This document shows, piece by piece, positions 1 to 7,416 of a stretch of 27,418 nt of DNA. The number at the start of each line of letters is the position of its first letter. Within the stretch, counting starts at the first letter, position 1. The notes beneath the pieces were generated by a model. The model was not told where the DNA came from. It saw nothing but the letters and a program-made list of their open reading frames with translations, and did no database searches. This DNA comes from an uncultured Pseudomonadota bacterium (lineage in GTDB: Bacteria > Pseudomonadota > Gammaproteobacteria > Burkholderiales > Eutrophovitaceae): contig CALJLA010000158.1 in NCBI GenBank assembly GCA_937983055.1, forward strand, positions 1 to 27,418, written 5' to 3'. The translations under genes and the position numbers were made by a program.

Positions 1-1887
1 CCGCGGCGCCGCAGGCGATGGCAGCTCTCCCTGCAGCCTGATGACTTCTCTTCTCGCGCCCGAATCGAGGGTCGGCACGGCCGACAGCAGCGCACGGGTG
101 TAGGGATGCTTCGGCTCGCGCAGCACCTCCGTCACCAGGCCGCGCTCGACGATGCGGCCCAGATACATCACCGCCACCTCGTGCGCGAGATACTCGACCA
201 CCGACATGTTGTGAGTAATGAACAGATAGGCGATGCCAAAGCGCGCCTGCAGCGACACCAGCAGATTCAGTATCTGGGCCTGCACGGATACATCCAGCGC
301 GCTGGTTGGCTCGTCGCACACGATCAGCTCCGGCTCCACCGCGAGCGCCCGGGCGATGGCGATGCGCGTGCGCTGACCCCCGGAGAATTCGTGCGGATAA
401 CGATGCTTCATTTCGGGTGAGAGCCCGACCTGCTCCAGCAGCACGTCGACACGCGCCTGCGCCTGCGCACGCGGCACCGCGGTCAGCGCAGACATGCCTT
501 CCAGCACGATGTCGACCACCCGCATGCGCGGATTGAGCGAAGCGTACGGGTCCTGGAAGATGATCTGGATATCCTTGCGCCGCCGCCGCAACCGGGCGCG
601 GTCCAGCTGGGCGAGATCGACGCCGTCGAACAGCACCCGCCCGCCGTCCGGGCGCAGCAGGCGCAGAATCCCCCGCCCCGCCGTGGTCTTGCCGCAGCCC
701 GATTCGCCGACCAGGGCGAGCGTGCGCCCGGCAGGAATCTGCAGCGACACGCCATCCACCGCCTTCACCCATCCGACAGTGCGCTTCAGAATGCCGCGAC
801 GAATCGGGAAATGCACTTTGAGCGATTCCACCGTCAGCAGCGGCGCGGCTGGCGTGCCGGTAGCCACAGTCTGATCAGCGGCCGCGGCCGCACCGGCCGT
901 CGGTTCGGGCAGCGCCGCCACCCCGGCATAAAGATGGCAACGCACGCGCTGCCCCTGCTGCAGATTGCTCCACGCCGGCTCGACGCGGCGGCAGAGATCC
1001 CAGGCGTGGTCACACCGCTCCGCAAAGCGGCAGCCTGTGAACTCCCGGGTGAGCGGCGGCACGCCGCCGCGCATTACCGCGAGGGGCCGGCCCCGTTGGC
1101 CCCTGCCCGGCAGCGAGGCAAACAGCTTCTTCGAGTAAGGATGCGCCGGGTTCGCGAAGAAACGCTCGCGCGGCGCCTCTTCGACAATTTCGCCGGCGTA
1201 CATTACGCCCACGCGGTGCGCCATTTCGGCCACAACGCCGAGGTCGTGCGTAATCAGCAGCAGCGACGTCGACAGGCGCGCCTGCAGGGCACGCAGCAGC
1301 TCCAGCACCTGCGCCTGGATCGTCACGTCGAGCGCGGTGGTCGGCTCGTCGGCAATCAGCAGGTCGGGCTCGCAGGCAAGCGCGATGGCGATCATCGCGC
1401 GCTGCTTGAGGCCGCCCGAGAGCTGGAAGGGAAACTCCTCAGCGCGTCGCTTCGCGTCCGGGATGCCGACCGCGTCCAGCAGCTGCAGGGCCCGCGCCTG
1501 GGCCGCCGCGCCGCGCAGACCGGCGTGCTGCGCCAGCACCTCGCGGATCTGGGCGCCGACGCTCAGCACCGGATTCAGGCTCGAACCGGGCTCCTGGAAG
1601 ATCATGCCAATCCGGCCGCCGCGTACCTCGCGCATGCGGGCTTCGGGTAATTGCAGCAGATCCTCACCGTCCAGGCGCACGCTGCCCGCCACCACCCGGC
1701 CGGCATCCGGCAGCAGCCGCGCAATCGACAGTGCGGTCATCGATTTGCCGCAACCGGACTCGCCGAGCAGCGCGTATGTCTCGCCGCGCGCGATCGACAG
1801 GCTGAGTCCGTCCACCGCGTGCACCACGGTGTCGCCGCTGGCGAGCCAGGTGCGCAGGTCGCGTATGTCCAGCAGCGGCGCGCTCAT
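1..1887 (-). CDS. Fused two-domain peptide ABC transporter ATPase (YejF/GsiA-like), 3' end outside window
   Basis: ATP-hydrolysing subunit of a peptide-type importer, acting on the cytoplasmic face of the inner membrane. The visible 629 codons hold two complete ABC cassettes. The first has Walker A GESGCGKS at residues 42-49, signature LSGG at 156-159 and a Walker B ending in ADEP. The second has Walker A GESGCGKT at 394-401 and signature FSGG at 501-504. Each cassette is followed by the Cys-containing or Pro-rich tail typical of Opp/Dpp ATPases. The ATG overlaps the stop of the upstream permease (ATGA), so translation is probably coupled. No stop occurs before base 1, so the protein is longer than 629 residues, already above the roughly 530 of E. 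coli YejF and near the size of GsiA. The family is certain; the transported substrate is not shown by the sequence. Confidence 0.93.
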   Translation of the reverse strand, partial: MSAPLLDIRDLRTWLASGDTVVHAVDGLSLSIARGETYALLGESGCGKSMTALSIARLLPDAGRVVAGSVRLDGEDLLQLPEARMREVRGGRIGMIFQEPGSSLNPVLSVGAQIREVLAQHAGLRGAAAQARALQLLDAVGIPDAKRRAEEFPFQLSGGLKQRAMIAIALACEPDLLIADEPTTALDVTIQAQVLELLRALQARLSTSLLLITHDLGVVAEMAHRVGVMYAGEIVEEAPRERFFANPAHPYSKKLFASLPGRGQRGRPLAVMRGGVPPLTREFTGCRFAERCDHAWDLCRRVEPAWSNLQQGQRVRCHLYAGVAALPEPTAGAAAAADQTVATGTPAAPLLTVESLKVHFPIRRGILKRTVGWVKAVDGVSLQIPAGRTLALVGESGCGKTTAGRGILRLLRPDGGRVLFDGVDLAQLDRARLRRRRKDIQIIFQDPYASLNPRMRVVDIVLEGMSALTAVPRAQAQARVDVLLEQVGLSPEMKHRYPHEFSGGQRTRIAIARALAVEPELIVCDEPTSALDVSVQAQILNLLVSLQARFGIAYLFITHNMSVVEYLAHEVAVMYLGRIVERGLVTEVLREPKHPYTRALLSAVPTLDSGARREVIRLQGELPSPAAPR

Positions 1888-3341
1888 GTCCGGCCCCGCG
1901 CGGCCAGCCGCGCGAACAGCACCCGGGTCGTGCTGCGCGTGGTCAGGCGCGGGTCAAAAGCGTCGCGCACCGCGTCGGCGAACAGGTTGGCCGACAGCAC
2001 CAACAGCAGCATGAACCCGAACGCCGACGCCAGCGACCACCACACCATCGGTTCGCGCGCCATTTCCAGGCGCGCGGCATTGATCATGGTGCCGAAGCTG
2101 ATCATGGTCGGGTCGACGCCTACGCCGACATAGGACAGCACCGCCTCGGCCAGCACCAGGGCCGAGAAATCCATCACCACCGCGATCAGCACGATGTGCA
2201 TGACATTGGGCAGGATGTGGCGCGTGAGAATGCGCGCGCTGCGCACGCCGAATGCCTGCGCCGCCTGCACATATTCGAGCTCGCGCAGCTTCAGCGTCTC
2301 GCCACGCAGCAGGCGGCACAGCCCGGTCCAGCTGGTCACCCCCAGGATCAGGCACAGGAACAGCAGCCGCATGTCCTGGCGCTGCTGGACGGTATCGAAC
2401 AGCTCGGGATGCAGCCCCATGTAGGCCTGGGTCATCAGCACGGCGGCCGCTATCAGCAGCACCGCCGGTATCGAGTTCAGCGTGGTGTAGACATACTGAA
2501 CGACATCGTCCACCCAGCCGCGGAAATAGCCGGCGGTTATGCCGAGCAGCAGCGCAAAGGGCAGCATCACCAGTGTTGCCAGCGTGGCGATCACCAGACC
2601 GGTGCGGATGCTCTTCAGCGACAGGTAGAGAACGTCCTGGCCGACCTTGTCGGTGCCCAGCACATGGTAGTGTCCCGCCACCGCCATCACCGGCCCGGCC
2701 ACGGCGAGCACGACGCCGGCGGTGATCAGCATCTCGCGCCAGGGCAACCGCGTTTCGCCCGCCCAGAGCGCGCGCCAGGTGCGGCCGAAAGTCTCGTCAC
2801 GGCGGCGAGCCTGCCAGGCGGTGACGCCGGCGAGCAACAGGTTCCAGGCCAGCGCCGCGATGCCCAGCCCGGCGAGCGTGCGCCGCGCCAGGTCTGCCGC
2901 CCGATCGCGCTGCGGGTCTTCGAGGTGCGCGCCGCCGTAGGCAAGCCGCGGGTAGAGCCTCGCCTGTCCGCCACCGGGCAGGTCCACGGTCTCCTTGGAG
3001 AACAGATGTGTCGCGAGCGGCGCCGAGTAGGTCTTCTCGACCTGGGTACGCAGGGGCCCGACGAGCAGATCGAACACGCTGCGGGTCTCGACCGCGTACA
3101 CCTTCGTACCGCCGTCGCTCGCCAGCCTGGGCCGGTAGTGCAGCGAATCGAGCAGGCCAATCGCGACAAACAGCGCAAGCAGAACAGCGGCCGACATTCC
3201 GGTGCGGCTTTCGGCAACCTTTCGCCAGGGCGCGCGCAGATGCTCGTGCCGGCCGACATGCCAGGCAACGGCCAGCAGCGCCGCCACGAGCAGAAACAGC
3301 AGCGCGTCGGTCCAGAGGATCACCGGCTTGAACGCCATCAT
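1884..3341 (-). CDS. Peptide ABC transporter permease (YejE/DppC-type) with enlarged N-terminus
   Basis: Inner-membrane channel subunit, 485 residues. The C-terminal ~290 residues are a normal DppC/OppC-type permease. They contain the periplasmic motif HVLGTDKVGQDV ahead of the core helices and the cytoplasmic EAA loop (EYVQAAQAFGVRSARILTRH) that docks on the ATPase. The first ~190 residues are unusual. Two hydrophobic helices (about 13-30 and 47-68) precede a polar stretch of ~85 residues containing SLHYRP, EKTYSAPLATHLF and LYPRLAYGGAHL, and then another helix. E. coli YejE is about 341 residues. The start is the ATG that overlaps the preceding permease stop (ATGA). A longer in-frame reading upstream runs antisense-like through that gene and was not used. 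The stop overlaps the ATPase start in the same way. Confidence 0.92.
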   Translation of the reverse strand: MMAFKPVILWTDALLFLLVAALLAVAWHVGRHEHLRAPWRKVAESRTGMSAAVLLALFVAIGLLDSLHYRPRLASDGGTKVYAVETRSVFDLLVGPLRTQVEKTYSAPLATHLFSKETVDLPGGGQARLYPRLAYGGAHLEDPQRDRAADLARRTLAGLGIAALAWNLLLAGVTAWQARRRDETFGRTWRALWAGETRLPWREMLITAGVVLAVAGPVMAVAGHYHVLGTDKVGQDVLYLSLKSIRTGLVIATLATLVMLPFALLLGITAGYFRGWVDDVVQYVYTTLNSIPAVLLIAAAVLMTQAYMGLHPELFDTVQQRQDMRLLFLCLILGVTSWTGLCRLLRGETLKLRELEYVQAAQAFGVRSARILTRHILPNVMHIVLIAVVMDFSALVLAEAVLSYVGVGVDPTMISFGTMINAARLEMAREPMVWWSLASAFGFMLLLVLSANLFADAVRDAFDPRLTTRSTTRVLFARLAARGRT

Positions 3342-4315
3342 TCGAAGCGCACCCGCGGATCGACCAGCGTGTAGGAGACGTCGGTCAGAACCAGGCCGAC
3401 GATGTACAGGAACGAGCCCAGAAACACCATCGCCCGAACAACCCCATAGTCCTGGTTGTTGATCGCCTCGATCGTGTAGCTGCCGAGTCCCGGAATCGCG
3501 AAAAACGATTCCATGATGAGGCTGCCCAGAAAGAGGGCCGGAATCACCACCACCACGCCGGTCAGGACCGGAATCAGGGCGTTGCGCAGCACATGCCCGA
3601 ACAGCACGCGGCTCTCGGGCAGCCCTTTGGCGCGCGCGGTGCGCACATAGTCCTTGTGCATTTCTTCGATGAAAATAGTGCGGTACCAGCGCGTCGAAGC
3701 CCCCACGCCGCCCACGACTCCAATCAGCACCGGAAGCACCAGGAACTTCCAGGCGTCGAGTCCGGTGTCGTAGCCGGAGATCGGCACCAGGTTCCAGAGC
3801 TTGCTCACCAGGTACTGCCCGCCGATGATGTAGAAAAGGCTCGAAATCGACATCGCGGTCACGCACAGGATCACGCCTGCGAGATCAAGATAGGTGGCCC
3901 GGAACAGCGCGAGCAGCAGCGCGAAGCTGATGTAGCAGGCGAGCCCGACCAGAAAGGTCGGTACCGCGATGGCGAGGCTCGGCCACATGCGGGTTCGAAT
4001 TTCGTAGCCGATATCCCGCCCGTCGTCGCCTCTGCCGAAGTCGAATACGAACATGCGCGCCGACTTCTGGAAGAACACCGTGTCGGTGACCTGAGCCATG
4101 CCTTCGCGCGCCGCGTTGAAGATCAGCGGCCGGTCATAGCCCTTGTCGGCTTTCCACTTCTCGACGGCTTCAGCGGTGACATGCTTTCCGCCGAGCGCCA
4201 GGCGCGCCATGTCGTCCGGGCTGTTGACGAAGAAAAACAGCGCAAAGGTGATGACGTTCACGCCGACCAGGATCGGCACGGCATACAGCACGCGGCGGAT
4301 CAGGTAGCCGAACAT
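3338..4315 (-). CDS. Peptide ABC transporter permease (YejB/DppB-type)
   Basis: Partner inner-membrane permease, 325 residues, close to the usual 330-360. It opens with the family's typical FGYLIRRVLYAVPILVGV helix. A periplasmic region with GGKHVTAEAV and FDFGR follows, then five further hydrophobic helices and the EAA loop (DYVRTARAKGLPESRVLFGH), ending in DVSYTLVDPRVRFE as DppB/YejB proteins do. The chosen ATG lies 2 bases after the stop of the binding-protein gene. The reading frame stays open further upstream, but that stretch (Pro/Ala/Gly-rich) overlaps the binding-protein gene and looks like a shadow. It forms the channel with the next permease, with which it shares an ATGA overlap. 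Confidence 0.94.
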   Translation of the reverse strand: MFGYLIRRVLYAVPILVGVNVITFALFFFVNSPDDMARLALGGKHVTAEAVEKWKADKGYDRPLIFNAAREGMAQVTDTVFFQKSARMFVFDFGRGDDGRDIGYEIRTRMWPSLAIAVPTFLVGLACYISFALLLALFRATYLDLAGVILCVTAMSISSLFYIIGGQYLVSKLWNLVPISGYDTGLDAWKFLVLPVLIGVVGGVGASTRWYRTIFIEEMHKDYVRTARAKGLPESRVLFGHVLRNALIPVLTGVVVVIPALFLGSLIMESFFAIPGLGSYTIEAINNQDYGVVRAMVFLGSFLYIVGLVLTDVSYTLVDPRVRFE

Positions 4316-4317
4316 GG

Positions 4318-6477
4318 TCAGCCCCGGGCCGGCAGGGCCGAGGCTCGCTCGCGCCGGCGCCAGGTCACCGGCGCCGGGTGCATTGCGATTGCCACCGGGG
4401 GGGCCGCCAGAAGCAGCGGCCCGGGCACCGGCGGGTTGCACTCCGCGCGCCGTTGCTCGCGCAGCGCCGGATCGATGCGCTGGTACTTCAGGCCGTTATT
4501 GGCCATCTTGTTCGGCTTGCGGTTATGCACCCAGGCGTGCGTCAGCGTGTAGTCTGCGGGATGGAAGCCGAACGACCAGGGCGCGTCGCGGTGCAGGATG
4601 GCATTCATCCGATCGATGATGGCCAGGCGCTCGGGACCGTTCTCCATGTTGCGCATGCGCTCGAACAGGGCGTCGAACTCCGGATTGGCATAGTTGGACG
4701 CGTTCTCTCCGCTGCCGTGCGCACGCGATTGCGGGCCATGCAGGAGGAACATGAAGTTCTCCGGGTCGGGGTAATCCGCATTCCAGCCGAGGACGTAGAT
4801 CTGGGCGGTGCCGTTCCTGAGCTTTTCCTGAAAACGATTGAGGTCGGTGCTTCGCACCACCAGCTGCAGATTGATCTTGCGCAGCTGCTTGGTGAACCAG
4901 TCGGCGCGCGACTTGCCTTCCGGTCCGACCATCGCGGTGTCCAGGTAGACCACCAGCGGTTTTCCGGTGGCCGCATCGATGCCGTCCGGATAGCCGGCCT
5001 GCGCGAGAAGCGCCTTTGCCTCCTGCACCGGCTTGCGCACCGCACGCCCGTCAATCCAGTCGTAGACCTGCCGATTGACGCCGGCCTCGCCATCGCGGTG
5101 GCCGAAGATGCCCGGGGGCAGCGGTCCCTGCGCCGCGATGCCGCGGCCGTTGCGGAAGATCGACACCAGCTCCTCCATGTCGACGGCGATCGAAATCGCC
5201 TGTCGCAGCTTGCGCCCGCGCTCGTCCAGGCCGCCGATCACCGGATCGAGCATATTGAAGCCCATGTAGATCGTGGAGGCCGAAACCGAGGTCTGCAGCT
5301 GAATGCCGCGCCGGCTCATATCCTCGCTGAGCTGCACGTCGCCGGTGGCGCTGACCGACACGGTCTGATCGAAGCTGTCCGAACTGATGCCGGAGGCATC
5401 GTAGTAGCCCTGGAGAAACTTGTTCCAGTACGGGATGCTCTCGCGCTCGAGGCTGTACACCGCCTTGTCGACGAAGGGCATCATGCGCCCGGCGTCGTCC
5501 AGCAACCCCGCCTCGCGGTCGCCGGGTTCTCCCTCGTCCGGGTAGGGCTCCCCCGCGAAGTTCGGATTGCGCTCCAGCACGATGCTGCGGTTGGGGTTGT
5601 TCACCGTCATCATGTACGGCCCGGTACCGACCGGGTACCAGTCGAGCGAGATGTTCGCCTGCATGCCAGGCTGGCGATAGAAGCGCTCCGCTTCGTGCGG
5701 CACCGGAGAGAAAAACGGCATCGCCAGCCAGTACACGAACTGCGGGTACTTGCCCTCGATGGTGATCTCGAAGCTGTACGGGCCGGTAACCGTGACGCCG
5801 TCGATCTCGAACCGATCCAGGTCGAGATAGGCATTGCGTGGCGCATCTGCGGCAGCCTCGCGCAGCTTTTCAGCATAGCCCTTCAACCCCACGATGTAGC
5901 CGCTCATCAGGCCGTAGATCGGCGAGTGCAGCCAGGGATGCGCGAGCCGCTTGATCTGGTAGGCAAAGTCGGCCGCCCGCAGCTCGCGGGTGCCGGTGTG
6001 CTCGAACTCGCCGAGGCTGCGATAGCGCGAAAGCGCCTGCGCGGGAACGCCGATGTAACGCGACGTACCGTCGGCCTTCGTGGCAAACGCCGGATGCGGC
6101 TGATAGTAGATGCCGGGACGGATGGTGACGCGGTAGACGGTGCGGGCAACGCGCGCCGCGGGCACGTCCTGCGGCAGCACGCGCCCGCCGGCATCGTAGT
6201 AAGTGGCCGTCGGCAGGCGATCGGCGGCAAACGGCACCAGTTCGTACGGCCGCTTCAGATAGTGATACTGCAGCGGCGGCATGTAGATCTGCGCGGTGAA
6301 CTGGATCTCGTTCTCGAAATACGACTGGACCGGGTCGAGGTGCTTGGGCTGCTCGCTGAACGCGCTGTACAGGATGTTGCGCCCGCGTTCCTCTGCGGGA
6401 TACGGATTGTTCCAGGGACCCTGGCAGCCCGCCAGCGCGGCCGCGGCGATCAGCAGAAACGTGTCGAGTGCGCGCAT
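4318..6477 (-). CDS. Lipoprotein peptide-binding protein (SBP family 5)
   Basis: Extracytoplasmic solute receptor of the importer operon, 719 residues. The N-terminus is a lipoprotein signal with lipobox LAGC (Cys18) followed by Gln-Gly. The body matches the family 5 (OppA/DppA/YejA) architecture: an opening segment with QPKHLDPV at 45-50, a middle KLRQAISIAVDMEEL segment, and a late region with VLGWNADYPDPENFMFLLHG and DAPWSFGFHPADYTL. The protein is longer than most SBPs (500-620). The last ~45 residues after RIDPALREQRRAE are Pro/Ala-rich with a short hydrophobic run and an Arg-rich end, which is not part of the SBP fold. It is first in the operon, and the first permease begins 2 bases after its stop. 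The ligand is unknown; peptides are inferred from family membership. Confidence 0.92.
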   Translation of the reverse strand: MRALDTFLLIAAAALAGCQGPWNNPYPAEERGRNILYSAFSEQPKHLDPVQSYFENEIQFTAQIYMPPLQYHYLKRPYELVPFAADRLPTATYYDAGGRVLPQDVPAARVARTVYRVTIRPGIYYQPHPAFATKADGTSRYIGVPAQALSRYRSLGEFEHTGTRELRAADFAYQIKRLAHPWLHSPIYGLMSGYIVGLKGYAEKLREAAADAPRNAYLDLDRFEIDGVTVTGPYSFEITIEGKYPQFVYWLAMPFFSPVPHEAERFYRQPGMQANISLDWYPVGTGPYMMTVNNPNRSIVLERNPNFAGEPYPDEGEPGDREAGLLDDAGRMMPFVDKAVYSLERESIPYWNKFLQGYYDASGISSDSFDQTVSVSATGDVQLSEDMSRRGIQLQTSVSASTIYMGFNMLDPVIGGLDERGRKLRQAISIAVDMEELVSIFRNGRGIAAQGPLPPGIFGHRDGEAGVNRQVYDWIDGRAVRKPVQEAKALLAQAGYPDGIDAATGKPLVVYLDTAMVGPEGKSRADWFTKQLRKINLQLVVRSTDLNRFQEKLRNGTAQIYVLGWNADYPDPENFMFLLHGPQSRAHGSGENASNYANPEFDALFERMRNMENGPERLAIIDRMNAILHRDAPWSFGFHPADYTLTHAWVHNRKPNKMANNGLKYQRIDPALREQRRAECNPPVPGPLLLAAPPVAIAMHPAPVTWRRRERASALPARG

Positions 6478-6550
6478 GGCGCACCCAGTTTAGCCGAATC
6501 GCTGCGGGCCCCGGCCGCGGTTGCCCGCGGGTCCATGGCTTGGGCTTGGC

Positions 6551-6576
6551 TATAATCGCGCTTTGACTGCAAGGAG
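6551..6576 (+). promoter_or_regulatory. fabI -10 box and Shine-Dalgarno
   Basis: A perfect TATAAT lies at 6551-6556, placing a start of transcription near 6563. AAGGAG at 6571-6576 sits 5 bases before the fabI ATG. No good TTGACA-like -35 is present at 16-18 bases; the closest, TTGCCC at 6521, is 24 bases away. The promoter may need an activator or rely on the -10 alone. The 5' leader would be only about 20 bases. Confidence 0.6.
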
Positions 6577-6581
6577 TCGCC

Positions 6582-7367
6582 ATGGGGTTTCTCCAGGACA
6601 AGAAGATCCTGATCACGGGCCTGCTCAGCAATCGCTCGATTGCCTATGGCATCGCCAAGGCGGCGAAACGTGAAGGCGCGCAACTCGCCTTCAGCTACGC
6701 TGGCGAGAAGCTGCGCGATCGCGTCGTCGAGCTGGCCGGGGAACTCGGCAGCACTATGGTCTACCCCTGCGATGTGTCCAGCGACGAGCAGATCACCGGG
6801 CTGTTTGCGGAGCTGGGCAAGCACTGGGACGGCCTGGACGGGCTGGTGCACTCGATCGCCTTTGCGCCGAGAGAAGCGCTCGCCGGCGACTATCTCGACA
6901 GCGTCGAGCGCGAGGCATTCCGAATCGCGCATGAAGTGAGTTCGTACAGCCTGGGCGCGCTCGCGAAGGCAGGCGCCGCGATGATGCAGGGACGTAACGC
7001 CGCGGTGCTCACGCTGACCTATCTCGGCGCAGAGCGAACGTTTCCCAGCTACAACGTCATGGGACTGGCCAAGGCGAGCCTGGAGGCCAACGTGCGCTAC
7101 CTTGCCCACAGCATGGGACCGCGAGGCATTCGGGTGAATGCGATCTCGGCGGGACCGATCAAGACCCTGGCCGCGGCCGGCATCGGGAGCTTCGGCAAAC
7201 TGCTGTCGTTCACCGAAAAAACTTCGCCCCTGCGACGCAACGTGACCATTGACGAAGTGGGCAACGTCGCCGCCTTTCTGCTCTCCGATCTGGCGAGCGG
7301 CATTACCGGCGAGACCACCTACGTCGATGCCGGCTTCAACATCACCGGCCTGTCACTGATCGAGTAG
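6582..7367 (+). CDS. fabI: Enoyl-[acyl-carrier-protein] reductase (NADH), FabI
   Basis: Catalyses the last reduction of each fatty-acid elongation cycle, trans-2-enoyl-ACP to acyl-ACP, in the cytoplasm. The protein is 261 residues, the normal size. It begins MGFLQDKKILITG and has the FabI nucleotide motif with SIAYGIA at 19-25. The catalytic set is Tyr147, Tyr157 and Lys164 in YLGAERTFPSYNVMGLAKAS, matching E. coli Tyr146/156 and Lys163. ISAGPIKTLAA and the C-terminal ITGETTYVDAGFNI are also diagnostic. Residue 93 is Ala where E. coli has Gly93, a position tied to diazaborine/triclosan resistance when altered; Ala is natural in other sensitive FabIs such as that of S. aureus. It is divergent from the importer operon and convergent with ppiD. 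Confidence 0.98.
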   Translation: MGFLQDKKILITGLLSNRSIAYGIAKAAKREGAQLAFSYAGEKLRDRVVELAGELGSTMVYPCDVSSDEQITGLFAELGKHWDGLDGLVHSIAFAPREALAGDYLDSVEREAFRIAHEVSSYSLGALAKAGAAMMQGRNAAVLTLTYLGAERTFPSYNVMGLAKASLEANVRYLAHSMGPRGIRVNAISAGPIKTLAAAGIGSFGKLLSFTEKTSPLRRNVTIDEVGNVAAFLLSDLASGITGETTYVDAGFNITGLSLIE

Positions 7368-7416
7368 GTCGGCCGCCGGGCGCGCGCCATCGGATCGGCA
7401 TACGCTCAACCGGCGC

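Noticed and set aside
3342..3866. In-frame upstream extension of the second permease
   Set aside because: The translation overlaps the first permease in another frame, is Arg-rich and lacks membrane helices. The ATGA overlap at 3338-3341 gives a better start.
4378..6555. A 725-codon open frame on the plus strand opposite the binding-protein gene
   Set aside because: It mirrors the SBP gene almost end to end, has no ribosome site or recognisable domain, and is rich in Arg, His, Leu and Val as expected from the reverse complement of GC-rich coding DNA. The minus-strand protein has a lipobox and family motifs.
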